From Acestrorhynchus altus (taxonomy: Eukaryota > Chordata > Actinopteri > Characiformes > Acestrorhynchidae): a DNA stretch of 64,000 nucleotides. Of this stretch, positions 34,668-47,601 are shown in pieces; position 1 is the first letter of the stretch; the number at the start of each line of letters is the position of its first letter. A program made the translations under genes and the position numbers. Below the pieces are notes generated by a model, which was given only the letters and a program-made list of their open reading frames with translations, made no database searches and was not told the origin of the DNA. The stretch spans positions 13,808,881 through 13,872,880 of the forward strand of contig CM067515.1 of the NCBI GenBank assembly GCA_034509495.1. The letters are read 5' to 3'.

Positions 34668-34872
34668 AGTTAGCATATAGCTCTAGAAAAAGCTAAGAAT
34701 AAAAGAATCGGCTGCCAATTACAAGAAAACATGACGCACAGAACAGAATTTAGAAATAAAGATTAGTAAACAGGCTATTGTCTCATCATGGATATGGACT
34801 TTTTCTAAAGAGTGTACAAGTTTTCATTTTTGTTATCAAACATCCACGGTCAACTTTGATTATTGTAATGTT

Positions 34873-35063
34873 CACTGTAAAAAGATCCTTTAGGAACATT
34901 TGTATGTTAATCTGTGGAGTAACCTTTAAGGTGCTTCAAGGAACCTTCAGTAAAAGGACACAGGTTTCTTGAAGGTTCCTTGAAGCACTCTTAAGAGGTT
35001 TCTCCACAGTTTCCAACTGACGAACCTCCAAAATGTCCTCAAGGATCTTGTATTTTTACAGTG
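34873..35063. mobile_element. foldback MITE with CACTGTAAAAA ends
   Basis: Ends CACTGTAAAAAGATCCTT and AAGGATCTTGTATTTTTACAGTG are inverted repeats. Inside, TGTGGAGTAACCTTTAAGG-TGCTTCAAGGAACCTTCA pairs with its near reverse complement ending in TTCTCCACA, leaving a loop of about 15 bases near 34.96 kb. Almost the whole 191 bp can fold back. No coding capacity. Confidence 0.8.
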
Positions 35064-35754
35064 TAGGAACACATAATCGTGTCTATCTGATGGTTAAAGG
35101 ATATGCTGAAGTATTCTGAGCTAGTCTTCTTTTGTTATTCCATCTACACTATGGACCGTTTTGGGAAATATGTCACAGTTATGTCATTGGCATTTACATG
35201 CGTTGTGGTGTGAAAGCAATTGGAGTGGAATGAACAAACAAGATCCATGAAATAATGACAAAAATGTCTTAATTTTATAGAATATCATTGCACCCAAGAC
35301 ACCCTTGAGGCAAAACATAGATGTTTTTTTTGCAGGCTATTTCATGGAGAGTGATGAAATCATGTGGAATTATTGCTCATTTTTTAATATCAGCTAACAG
35401 TATTATCCCTACATTAGACTTAAGGCATGAAATAATATTTATACCTCTAATTAGAATTTTTTTACACACACCTAGCAACAGTTGTTCTAATAATTTACAC
35501 TTTTCTAACATACATTAAACAATGAATCTACTAACCCAGCCATGCAGGTGCACTTCACCATCAGTGTATAGCTTTGACCATGACCATGTCTTGTAAAGCT
35601 GCGTTTTGTGTGCTGATTGCTGACTAGGCAGTATGTCAGTCATCTTGATATTCAAGGTCCTGGACATAAACACAACATACGAAATTGTAGGCAATGTGAG
35701 ATTTGTGTGCTATGAGTGCTGAGTTATGTGTCTTTGTATACACACTAGGGTTTT

Positions 35755-36020
35755 TCCACAAGGTATACAAAGATGTCTGGCCACTGTAACTTTGAGAACC
35801 ATGTTCTCTACAATGATGGTACTCCATCCGGTACTTTAACTGGAGAGTTGTGCATTATTTAGGTTGGTGATCTTCAAACATCTTGACTTCATAAATGCTC
35901 GTATTGCTGGATGCAATCAAATCTTCACAGCAGTGCTCCAAAGAAAACCTTCCCTTGACAGTAGAGACGGTTACTCCAATACATGAATAAAGCAGGTGTC
36001 CTCTAATATTTTTTTCCATA
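35755..36020 (+). pseudogene. Tc1-like transposase 3'-end remnant, copy 2
   Basis: Co-linear with 33560-33800 (ATGATGG.ACTCCATC, TGCAATCAAATCTTCACAGC-AGTGCTCCA). Frame broken. Confidence 0.5.
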
Positions 36021-39000
36021 TTGTGAATTTTCTTCAATGTACCAGTTTCACTGGCAGTGAACCAGTAACCAGCAAACCAGCCCCAGATCATGACGTTACC
36101 ACTATACTTAAATAGTTGAGGGATGCTGAAAATTTCACTTTTACTCCCGCAAACATTAGCTTTGCTAGATTAGTGAATTTGAGCGATTTGGTGTTATTCT
36201 AAATAATAAATTGGTCTTGGCCTGGACAGCCAGTTCGTGTAACCATAACACATCTCATTTACAAAAATACTTCCGTTTGAACTCTCCCATGACCGGTAGC
36301 ATCACTCCAAATGACCCTTTTGTGCACTATTATTTTGAAGAGTGTAGTTAAAATAACAATAATAATTGAAAAGATTATGTACAAGTTAAGAGAAAATCTA
36401 CAAGATGGTCCTTGTTTTTCTGGTTAGAACAGCGGCACTGCATTGAAACCAAGTCCTGGGGTGAAGAGTCTGAACTCGCTGTAGAAATCTAATGAAACAT
36501 AACAGAGCCCCTCTCTGTTTCAGAGCATTATTAGTGAGGCTGCTGGTCCATCAGCTTTCATTGCTTTTATTGTGCTGCCATTCATAGAGATCATAACTTC
36601 ACATGCAGCTCCACTGACTCATCCTTCTGCGGATGATTGATAAAAGTAGTTTTTCAACCCCAACCCCCAATGACAGGAGTGGGAAAATTACAGAGTGCAA
36701 ATCCCTAGAAGTAGCTCAATAGCTTAAACTCGTGTCAGATTGAGGGACATTTCAGAGAATTATGTAGAAATGGATAGGGCCCAAAGCCTGACTAGAATTT
36801 AAAGCAAGAACTTGAGAGGTTTTGGGAGGGTTATCAGTTCTAAAGCACTCTTAGTCCCATAGTACATATGCATTTGCCCATCCCAGTGTGTGCACTGCTG
36901 CTCTGTGATGAGATGTTTCATTTATTCCTATAGTATGGGATTATCTTAATAAACAGATTTGCGTAGATGTTCTAGCTGTGCAGTCAACAACATAATGCTT
37001 ACGGTCAATAGTAAGATCACTCATATATCCCTTGAGTTCAAAAAGGGGATTTCTCAGAGGACTTTAACACTTACTGCACTTTTCAGGCAGTCACATACCA
37101 TTTTCTAGGCTTAACAACTCAGGATCAGAGTAACCTAAGACATGACAAACCCTGATGGCTTTGATGTGTAACATCATATAAGCAAGTCATTCAGCTCAGA
37201 AACATCTCAAATTCAACCATGCAACCCTGTGCTGAGACATAGGGAATTATGGTAAACTGGGATGTTGGTCGTCCAACCACTTCATGGGATCACTCAGGTT
37301 TGTGATCATGGAGCTGTTGGATGCCAATGTTTCAGGATGCTTCCATGTTTATGTTACCGTCTGAGCCACTAACAGAACATGCTCACTGAATCTGGCTGGA
37401 CGTTATTACTCTTTCTATCCAATCACTGCACTGACACTTTATCTACACTTGTACATAACTGACAGACTCACTGAATGGCTGGACATTATTGCTCTTCTAT
37501 TCATACAAATATATTCTTTAAAAAAAGTTAAGATCATTTCTGCCTTCTCCTGTAAAGTCACCGTTTTTGGAGATACGGGTCTCTTCCAAAAGTGATGATA
37601 TACATAATATAGATTTCTGGTCCTTTTGTGTATTTTTTTAAAATAGTACTTGAAAGCATTGATGCAAAAGCCCATAGCATGAATGTTTTGTGAGTTGTGT
37701 GTCATCTTGATAAGCACAGGCATCTTCCTTTGTTCTTTAAATAGAACATCTCCAGCTCAACCAGAAGAAAGGAATCAGGCTATTTATATCCTGCAATGAA
37801 CTTCATAGTACTATCATAGGATTAGACGAAAAGGGAGTTGGTGGGAGAAAGCAATTCTGCTTGGCTGGGAAAACAGATCATGTGATCTGGAATGAAAATA
37901 AACTAGCTGGCGAAGTTGTGGATGACATCATTCAAGATGTGCTAGAGCCTTTAAATTTTCCCATAAAAACAGAGGTCATATTTTTGCTTCTGTTGTTGAA
38001 GCAGTATGCCAATTATTTTGAAATATAAAACTCAATATAATCAACATGATGAGTTTAACATGACCTGAAGTCACCTTGGCCTGGTAATAAAGAATCCATA
38101 ATCTTTGATGCACAGACTTGTGTGTATTGAAGGAAATGCAATGCGATCTAATATGGACTGGCTGAGGATCCTTGGTGGCTGGATTAAAGAGCTCTGCATG
38201 AAACTAATTGGAGAGAATTTAGACAAAATTGCTGTTTCTGCAAAAGCACCCAATTTGTCTGCTAATATTGCGAGACAAAAATGACAGTTCACTTATTTCA
38301 TGATATGAAATATTTATTAGTCATAGAACAGTTTTTGGTTGTACGTCAACTCTCGACAAGCCGTTTATACTCTGTTTCACATTCAACTATTTAATAGATC
38401 TAGGGTGACCATAGCACCCTGTCACTGGGGACACACGGGCATTCGTTGTGGTTAGGATATTGTGGCAGCGGGAATTCAAGCAAGCCTAGGTTGTAGGGTC
38501 GTGGCAGTGTGTGTAAGAGGCTAGGAGGGAGATAAAAATCTGTTTGCTCACTTTCTTTGCTCACACAGTGTTCAAATTTCAGAAGGGTTCAAAGTCCTGA
38601 GAAGGGATAATACTGATACACACATAAATAACAAAAATGTTGTTTATTTTATTTGGACTATTGTCAAGTTTTTAAAGACATTATTATTATAAACATACAA
38701 TACACGTAGCTCATCAAAAAACAATCTGGATTATCAATTTCCAACAGGATATCTGAGATGTAAAGTGTTTTAAAAGCAATAAAAATCTTTTTGATTGAAA
38801 CAAAGTCAAATTTATATTCTTTTAATATTTAAATCTCAAATGAAGACAAATTTGAGTAATCTAGGATCTCCTGAAAATGATCAAATTTGACGTGTCTTCA
38901 ATAACAACTTTTCAAAATTTTTGGTGAATAATCCCACAACATTGCGTACGTTTTAAAAAATTCAAAAAAGGGTTTCTTTTTTTTCCACCTTTTACATTAT

Positions 39001-39089
39001 TTTCCATGTCAATGGAAAAATATTATTAAAAATATGTCAAATGGCATTTTTAGACTGTAGTCAATTAACTGTAGTGGGCGCAGTTTGAC

Positions 39090-39270
39090 AAATGATTGCT
39101 GTTAATGCAGGTATGTAGCAAGGTATCGCATTGACACACAGTCACACCTTGGGGCCAACCCGTGGACATGTGGAGAACACACAAATCACAGACAGTGACC
39201 TGAGTGGGGATTGAACCTACAACCCCAGGGCCCTGGAGCTAGCTGATATATCTACTACCTTTGTGTCTGA
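39090..39270 (-). repeat. LINE-tail-like repeat, copy 2
   Basis: On the minus strand: AGCTCCAGGGCCCTGGGG, TAGGTTCAATCCCCACTCAG and GTGTGTTCTCCACATGTCC, the same order as in 39610-39895 but more diverged. Confidence 0.6.
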
Positions 39271-39489
39271 TGTTGTTTCAATAAATGATTGATGTAGGCA
39301 GTGTACTATAAAATGGTTGTACTTGTTATTAGGCAACAACATGTGAACATGTCAAAAATATATTCTAGTCATGTGATTCTATGATTCTTAAGGGATTAAA
39401 ACCTTACTTGCATAATGTGTCCTACTTGTTTAATTTTCTTTCATTATTACAAAAAAACAGAAACAAAACATTTGTGTATTTTTACCTGC

Positions 39490-39520
39490 CCAAAACAAAA
39501 CAAAACAAAACAAAACAAAA
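39490..39520. repeat. (AAAAC)n microsatellite
   Basis: Six AAAAC units. Confidence 0.9.
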
Positions 39521-39609
39521 GCATTGGAACACATATAATGTCGCCATTAACTTGCAGGAAAGACACATATAAGGCTAAGAGTGATGATTGAAATGGTGAA
39601 AAGTGCTTT

Positions 39610-39895
39610 ACATACTAAATAGGGTCACGGGTGAGCCGGTGCCCAGCCAGCAACTCTGAGCACAAGGGCAGGAAATAACCCTAGACAGAGCACTAATCCA
39701 TCATAGGGCTCACACACACTAAGGGCCATTTTAATGTCACCAATTCACATGCATGTCTTTGGACTGTGGGGGAAACCTTGAACACGGGGAGAACATGCAA
39801 ACTCCACACAGAAACTTCCCAGGTCGCCCCACCCAGGGATTGATCCCAGGTCCTTCTTGCTGTGAGGCAACAGCGCTATCCACTGCGAAGATAAT
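39610..39895 (-). repeat. LINE-tail-like repeat, copy 3 (most complete)
   Basis: On the minus strand: CGCAGTGGATAGCGCTGTTG-CCTCACAGCAAGAAGG, GGATCAATCCCTGGG, GTGTGGAGTTTGCATGTTCT-CCCCGTG, then CAGTCCAAAGACATGCATGT and GGTTATTTCCTGCCC. This is one of the most abundant teleost repeat signatures, usually attributed to L2-type LINE 3' sequence. Confidence 0.7.
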
Positions 39896-40762
39896 TTGTA
39901 ATGGACAAAATAAAACGTAATTGAAAACAAACACAAGAATGCAGGAAAATGATTGGAAATGTGAAGATAGTTTAAGACATGCAAAAGAGTATCCGTTGCT
40001 ACTGTAAGACTACTTCAACCAAACCTAAATACAAACCTTGTTATTGTGAGTTAGTAAGATGTCTTCATGCTCATTTCTTGGCTGTGCTTGTTTTGAGGGG
40101 GATTAGCCTTTTTGGTCTGTTTACCAAACAAATCTGTCCAGCAAGGAAAATCAGAGCCAAATGAAGATATGGCTTAATGAAGGACTGCTTAAATCAAAAT
40201 GCCAACAGTGTAATAAATGGTAACGAATGGAGACCAGTTAACATTAAGGAGCAGCTGCCAGCTCTGTATCTACATGAAAGACTACTTAATCCAAAAGCCG
40301 CAACAATGCTACTAACAAATGTAAATTAAAGGTAGCCAGGAAGATCTTTTTAGCATACGGTTATCCAGTAGCTACTTTCAATAAGTGCCTTCATCTCACA
40401 AGCCCTTTCAGAGGGGCAGTACACACCTGTGTGCCCGTGTGCAGCAAATGGTACTTGAAGAACTACTTAAATACCAAATACCAACATTCAAATAATGGAG
40501 AGCAGATAGCATTGTACCTTTAGCTTGGGCTTTTCCTCATTAAGATCAAAGGTTTTTGATTTAGGCCTTAAACACACAAACCCTCTAGACAGATGAAACT
40601 CTGAGGCTTAATATACTGAGAGAGCTCTTCATCTGCAGCTGTGTTTTAAAGCTTTGTATGGGAAAGATGGGAAAATGTTGGCTCAGCTACGAAAATGTCA
40701 ACATGAAAGTGAATCTAGGTGAGAGAATATCCTCAGAGCCTCTGCAGGGTGGAGTTGGACAC

Positions 40763-40797
40763 TGTGTGTGTGTGTGTTAAGTGTGTGTGTGTGTGTG
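40763..40797. repeat. (GT)n microsatellite
   Basis: Two GT arrays separated by TAA. Confidence 0.9.
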
Positions 40798-42054
40798 GCT
40801 GTCTGGTTCTGCTGCTGGAGCTTCCGCATAGAGTTCCCCAGAGCTCCATGGAGCAAAGCAGAGTAGAGGACTCCATGCTTTGCCCCAGGCAAGGATATGG
40901 GGGTGGAGACCCCACCCCGTCTCCACCCAAACTTCATTTACAGGTCACCCATTTTCCCATCATGCATGACATATGTGCTATTCTGTGTGATATTTTATGG
41001 AATATCCTCTCTGTCTCCTTTCCAGCACGGTCAATATTTAATGAGGAAGAAAAAAATTCTCATTTTTACGTATAAACTGAATCATGAAAAAAATCCTTTC
41101 ATCTGCATTCATACATTTCAGCTGAGGAAGATATATTGAACAAAGCCATACATTAGCTCCCCACCTTCGATTCACATTTAGGTGTGGAAATGGGATAAAA
41201 CGTGCTCACGTTCACAATACGAAGTCATTACATTATCATTATGTAACTGTTCTATGAGAAAGGTTCTCCACACTTGTATGTGTTATTTATTGTAATTGTT
41301 CTTAAAGGCCAAAGCACATCAAGGCATCTATCACCAGGCATTTTTTCTAGAACTGAATTACCCACACATTTTGTCTTGGGGGTCAAAATGGAGCGTTTGT
41401 GGGCACCTAAATCCAAAACACCAAAGCACCTGACATTTGAATAAATGAATAAATAAAATGAATTTTGAAAAATTTCAGAGCTGCCATAATTTACAATTAA
41501 CAACATAACTCAACTTTATTTTCATACTAGAAATTATCAACTAATTATTAAAGCTATGAACTAAATTCATAGATTAAATAGTCTGCCTATGTGGTTGCGC
41601 ACTCACACTTTTGGAAATTCGTATTATAGACTAATGAATAAATGAACGTACACTTACAGAGCTCCTTTTTAGAGATCCAACTTTACAATCAGCACTCTTC
41701 AAAATCACACTCAGAACTCAACCAATGTGAGAAAGTTAATAATCCAAATAGGCCAATGCAGTAGAAACGGCGGAGACCCAAGCCAAGCATTTGGGTTTGT
41801 TGAGTCAGTGTGCTCTGGTGGTCACTGAACCATCCTCTGATAGGCTCTTTATGAACAGAAACACAAACCCTTTACCACATCTGTTTTTTATGTGTAGTAT
41901 AACACCTATGTAGTAAAGCTGAATTGCTAATGTGCTTAATGTTCTAGTCTCTGTATTCATAGGGTGTAACTGTCCTTCATGGCACTCTTTTCTTCTTCTC
42001 TCCCAAATGCAACAGTATGCTAAAATTATGAGTGAGCCTTAATATGTGCTTTGA

Positions 42055-42950
42055 AGAGCTGGACAGAGACTTCATCACCTCTTCACTACCAGACTCCATC
42101 AACCTGCTACAGTTTGCCTAGCACCACAACTGCTCTACAGATGATGCCATCACACATCTGCTCCACACAACCCTGTCTCATCTGGACACAGGGAGGGTAA
42201 TTATGCTAAAATGCTGTTTGTTGTCTACAGCTCAATATTTAAACTATAATTCTCTCCAAACTCACCACCAAGCTAGAAGATCTGGGACTCCATCTATCCC
42301 TGTGTCACTGGATTTCCAACACAGGCAGGGCGGGTAGGCAAACATCATTCACCCTTACCCTGAGCACTGGAGCCCACCAGGGTTGCGTACTGTGACCCCT
42401 GCTGTACATTCATGACACTGTACAGTCAAATTTGCTGATGATACTGTTGTGGAGGCTCTGATCTCTGAAAATGATCCAAGGGCTAAACTGGAGGAGATTA
42501 AGCATCTGGGGAACTGGTGCCAAAATAGTGATATCATCCTCAATGTCAGCAAGCTGATTGCAGACTGCAGCAGAAGCAGGTGAGGAGATACCACCCCAAC
42601 TGGATCAGCATAGCTGCAGTGGAAAGAGTGGACAGTTCACATCTTGCAGGATCTGATCTTGCAACCCGTCAGCATCTCTACCACCTCAAAGGTACGAAAC
42701 CTCTACACCTGCATTATTGAAAACATCCTGTCAGGGGACATCAATGCCTGCTTTGAGAACACCACCAAACATTATCTGGACTGACCTTCTTGACCTGCAG
42801 ACCATCAGCAAGTGTTGCTGGGCCAAGGCCAGAATGATTGTGAAGGACCTCAGCCATCATAACAACAGACTATTCTTACTGCTGTGGTCAGGGAAGCACT
42901 TTTGTTCCCTGAAGCCAAAAACGAAGAGAGAATGAGTTTCTTTGTGCAAG
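42055..42950 (+). pseudogene. non-LTR retrotransposon (L2/Rex-like) reverse transcriptase fossil
   Basis: Plus-strand remains of a LINE ORF2. Near 42427 one frame reads KFADDTVVEALIS, the reverse-transcriptase palm block whose FADD pair binds the catalytic metal, then NDPRAKLEEIKHLGNWC and LNVSKLIADC, the usual sequence after it. Upstream, near 42300, LCHWISNTGRAG and TLSTGAHQGC match the preceding palm blocks. Downstream, near 42830, RMIVKDLSHHNNRLFLLL corresponds to the C-terminal KDPSHPxHxLFxLLPSG motif. Several frameshifts and deletions; no endonuclease domain seen. Dead 5'-truncated copy. Confidence 0.8.
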
Positions 42951-43069
42951 CTATTTGGGCCTAACGAAAACATTGGGGTTCTCATTGGAACATTATATTA
43001 TTCACTTATAATTATTATATGACTTTCTATTTGATTGCACTGCATGTTGCACCTTGCACTTTTATGAAA

Positions 43070-43275
43070 ATAATGTTTCTTCAATAAAGAAAATGGTTCT
43101 AGATGGAACCATGAACAAAGATGATTTGCATGATTAAAGGATTCTTTACATTGAGAAAGTGTTTGATTTTCAGATTGAGACTTGCTGTAGAGGGTTCTAT
43201 ATTTTGGAAAAGGGTTCTTTGAGTGTTCATGGCTCTATTATAATTTTCATGTCTAAAGAAACAGGTAGTACCCTC
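43070..43275. mobile_element. foldback MITE fragment related to 63562-63907
   Basis: Shares TTCTTCAATAAAGAA, TGCATGATTAAAGGATTCTT, CAGATTGAGACTTGCTGTAG-AGGGTTCTATA and CATGGCTCTAT with the MITE near the window end, in the same order, with the second half shorter. Confidence 0.6.
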
Positions 43276-43376
43276 ATTTGTAAGTCTGTATGCTGAACAC
43301 AACTGTTAATTCTTAATTTATAAAATGTAATATTGTTTTCTATATATTTACTTATTTTATCATCCTAAACAGATGA

Positions 43377-44150
43377 AACCAGAAGTTTACATACACTCTA
43401 TAAAAGACTCACTGTCTGATCTTAAATCAGACTAAACCCATCTGTTCTGATTACCAAAATTATTTCCATTTACAAAATTCCAGAAAAATTAAAGTTTAAT
43501 TTTTCTTTTTTTTTTCTTTTTTTTCTTTTGTTTTTTTTTTAAAGGTTTTCTATTATTTCATTAAGTCACAAGTTTATACTGGTATTTGGTAGCGTTTCCT
43601 TTAAACTGTATGACTTGGGTCAAACATTTTGGAAATCCTTCCACAAACTTCTCACTCTAGTTTTCTAGTTCCTTCTTTGCCAGCTCTTTTGTGCCCCAGT
43701 CCTGCATCGAAACATCCCCACAACATGATGCTGCCACCCCCATACTTAATATTTGAGATGGTTATCTCAGGCTTGTGAGCTCCAAATGTAACAATGGTCA
43801 TTATGGACAAACAGTTCAATTTTAGTTTCATCAGACCACAGGACATGTCTCCAAAAATGAAGGTATTTGTTCCCGTGTGCATTTGCAAACTGTAATGTGA
43901 CTTTTTTTTTATTATTGCTTTTGGAATAAATGGCTTTTTCCTCACTGAGTGGCCTTTCAGCCTGTGTCGGTACGGGACTTGTTTCACTGTGGGTAATGAC
44001 ACTCTTACCAGCTTCAGACAGAATCTTTGAAGTCTTTGCTTTTGTTCTGAGGTTGATGCACATTTCACACCAAAAACTGTTCATCTCTGTTTATGCTTTA
44101 TATGTAACATTGATAAAAAGAACAAAACATCATATAAAATAAACATGCTG
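43377..44150 (-). pseudogene. Sleeping Beauty-type Tc1 transposase remnant
   Basis: One terminus lies near 43379 (ACCAGAAGTTTACATACACT). The minus-strand frames read, in order, a decayed linker (AERPLSEEKAIYSKSN), FGDMSCGLMKLKLNCL / LWSDETKIELFVHNDH, which is the first catalytic Asp block, and KYGGGSIMLWGCFDAG, the glycine-rich block. The frame changes by one between the last two. The second Asp and Glu blocks are missing, so the copy is truncated as well as frameshifted. A poly-T tract at about 43.50-43.54 kb interrupts it. Confidence 0.8.
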
Positions 44151-44863
44151 CAACATTTGTAAAAGCCTCATAGTTTCTTAATCTTAGTTTCAGTAAAAAA
44201 AATATGAAAAGTTTTAATTTTGCATTAAAAGTGTGCAAAATTGAGCTCTCTGTAGAGCATTTACTATATTATTTTCAATTAATGCCATTTGACTATTGTC
44301 AATCATACACTGTCATTCATAAAATTGGAATCAATGTTTTTAAACAATATAAATTCAATTTAGTTTGAGATAAATGTATTATTCTAATGCACTAGTTCTA
44401 TACATCGCATGTTTTCATTCATTGGGAAGCTGTAAATGTTTAATTTACTTTACTTCATAATTTTTTTAAACATGGAATAAAACCATTTTAAGCTCATAGT
44501 ATGTGATATTTAAATCCACACTCTATTCAGTAATTAATTAATAAAAATTGAAAAAAATGTCGAACACTTCTGTTCAAGTGTTTCTCTGTTCCTTAACATG
44601 AATGATATGGAGTCCATTGATGCAACATATACGGGGGCGGCTCTGTGTCATTATATAACACTCATGTAGTCAGGCTTCCAGAGCTGTTGGTTTCCACAGT
44701 CCCAGCTTTCATTTTTCTGTAGTCCTGTTCTGCACAATCACTGATGTGACTGCTGTAATGCAACATGCAAGAACATTCTTAGTTCATACAGCAAATAATC
44801 ATAACATTAATATGAAAACCTTGATTTTCTCATCTCATCTCATTACACTTGCATCTGTCCAGG

Positions 44864-45255
44864 GGTGGGATCTACATATTAGAGCCACATCTTGAATAGG
44901 ATGGGTTGGAAGCAAAAAAAATTGACAAGCGTGAAAATCTGAGATTTGAACATCTGGGTCTGGACATCAGGCAGGTCTTTTTGGGTGTTTCTGTAATGCA
45001 GTGGTCAGTAAAAAGTGCTCCAAGGATGGACAATTGGTGAACAAAAAAGCTGGTCATGAGTGCCATAAGCACATCAGTGTGATCCATAGAGGCTCCATCT
45101 CACAACATAAATGAACTACAGGTCGACTGCTAACATCTTGATGTCAGAAACTGCAGGGTGCGTTCAGAGGAATGGAGTCCAGGTCACCACATTTTCAGAG
45201 CTATCTTAGTGGCATGATATCAGTCAGATGGATTAATGTTATGGCTATAATTCAT
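44864..45255 (+). mobile_element. Tc1 deletion derivative (family B, copy 2)
   Basis: Begins GGTGGGATCTACATATTAGA, keeps the decayed transposase start, jumps from AAGCACATCAGTGTG to ATCCATAGAGGCTCCATCTC near 45082, then continues to the 3' end (GCTAACATCTTGATGTCAGA, GGAGTCCAGG) and a TTAATGTTATGGCTATAA terminus. The catalytic core is absent. Same junction type as 26611-26950. Confidence 0.75.
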
Positions 45256-46203
45256 TACTGTTGCAGTGCATTAACTCTGTTTATATGTAGCTTGAAAGCC
45301 TAAAGCACCTTAAAACATTTCACTTCAGGTCCAGGCTTCATATGGCGAGAGAACACAAGAACCTTGCTAACATGGCCTGTAATTGTGTATAATAGAGTTC
45401 CACTGAGTTTCCATTTGTATGATGTTATAAACTAGGATGATCAAGGTGCAGCAGCACACCTTTCCACAAATGCTGTAAAATTCCAATACATCGCTAAATG
45501 CTTCTTAGTCTAATTCAAAATGGAACAATCTGCTCCTTAACTGAAATGAAAAGAAGACCACCTAAAGTGCTTCACTACTGTTTTTATTAGCTTTGAGAGT
45601 AATGTTCATTATAGCAATGCATTATTACACAGTAGATTATTACACATTACAAGATAAAATAGAAAATTACAAACAATTGACAGTTTCATAAGATAAATAT
45701 CAGATAAATCACTTTGCAAGTTCAGATCATGCTCTCAGCATATGATTATGATATTTGAGGAGAATGTGTGAGTTGGAGGGAAGGTGTGGAAGGTGGAGGT
45801 GTGGATAGTCGAGGAGAAAATATACATATATGCACACACCCCGTTAGATTATTGATTCAGTGGTGCTGAAAGCTCAAAAATGTGTTTCAACTTGCTTTGG
45901 GCAAGAACGTTCCGATTCCCATTAGTGATCATGACTGACAACAGCTGGTGTCTTCTCTGTGGGAAAGCCCAAGGAGCTCAGCACAGGTCTAAGGTGGTGA
46001 ATGTAGATTTACACAAGAATGTCTCTTGAATCCATTTCTATCAATTCAAACAACTGTAAGCCTGTATAAGTACACATTTTTGGGACATGTAGCCACTTAT
46101 CAAAGCCAAAGTCTAGCTACAGCATTACCGGTGACTAAATAATTTGTAACAATGTAAATATATATTAATACTGTGGGAATTTCTAACATTTCTTCTTAAT
46201 TAT

Positions 46204-46204
<1 letters not shown>

Positions 46205-46249
<45 letters not shown>

Positions 46250-46250
46250 G
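46205..46250. repeat. (GATA)n microsatellite
   Basis: About eleven GATA units with one AAAT interruption. Confidence 0.95.
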
Positions 46251-47260
46251 AAAACTGCATTATAATGTAATGAAAATCACTGATTCCTTAATCATCAGTT
46301 ACTCGGACCCTCATACACTTGAAATTGGTTTCTGTCTTGTGACTTTCTCCCTTAAATAATCATCACTGGCTAGAAGATTATTCTACTCAAGTTGATGTTA
46401 ATAATGATTGCACAGCGATTTGAAATCAGTGCCTCTCGCCCCAGTTCATTGAGTAGATCCTCGTGCATTTTTCTCACTGGCTGTAACTGCAGCCTCCAGG
46501 GAAGCTTTATTCATGCATTCACAACTCATGAAGAAGTTGAGTTATGTAACAATGCTACAATGTCAATGGAAACATGCAGTGTAAAGGGGAATGTGTGTGG
46601 AAGTGAGAGCTGCTTCGGTGAGCATGTATGATTAACACTAAAGCACATTGAAAAGACTGTGTATTTCATGCTGATCTCAACTCTGATGAGTGTTGTGTTG
46701 GGTAGCACAAACAGTCATTCCATTTGGTTGATAAGGTATTCCTTTCACTCTGAGCTTTTGGAGGATTTCCAAATTAAATGCAAAATTAATGTGGGAAAAA
46801 AGGGCATTGGACCACTGTATTTTACACTGTATACAGAAAAATGTGAACTTTACAGTAGCAGTTAGATAGTTACTGTAGAACATTTAAAAGGCATATTGTG
46901 CATTTAGCTCCTATAATAATACTGTACTTTAATTACAGCAAAATAAATCACAGTTTGATCAGTGTAATGAACACAGTGTGTGTCTGTAACATCTCCCAGT
47001 GCAGTGTAGCATTAGATATATAGCTGTTAGATAGAAGAACTTCATTATTACAATCGACTTTCATTACAATAAATGAAAGAAATAAAACTGTTAATGACAC
47101 TAATCACACTTGGTAATAATTTACTACCTCTTCACAGGTTTACGAGCTGATAAAGCTGAAGCTGACAAAAAGACCTGATTAGTGACATTAGCTGTCATTT
47201 ATTTAAAAAACTGGCTTTAAAAAAGTTATAGTACCTCAATGTAACTGTTGTGTCTCTGTG

Positions 47261-47264
<4 letters not shown>

Positions 47265-47327
<63 letters not shown>
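47265..47327. repeat. (GT)n microsatellite
   Basis: About 31 uninterrupted GT units. Open frames through it are Cys-Val runs. Confidence 0.95.
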
Positions 47328-47328
<1 letters not shown>

Positions 47329-47601
47329 TGTGTTTATACTTGTGTTAAGCTAACATTAGCTCCTTTGAAAAAGATCATCACTCTTCTTGTTAGAAATGAA
47401 AGAAGTGGAAGTTTAACAGATTCATTACTTCCTATGTTTTTAAAAAAAATGTTGAAAATGCTATAATAAATGAATCTGTTGTCAGAAATACAGTCTTAAT
47501 TTTACAATCTATCATTTTTAGAGTTATTAATTTGTGTTAAAATGAAAACAGTAAAGCCCTTAAAGTCAAATATTTACTGCTATAAAATACAGCAAGTTCT
47601 T

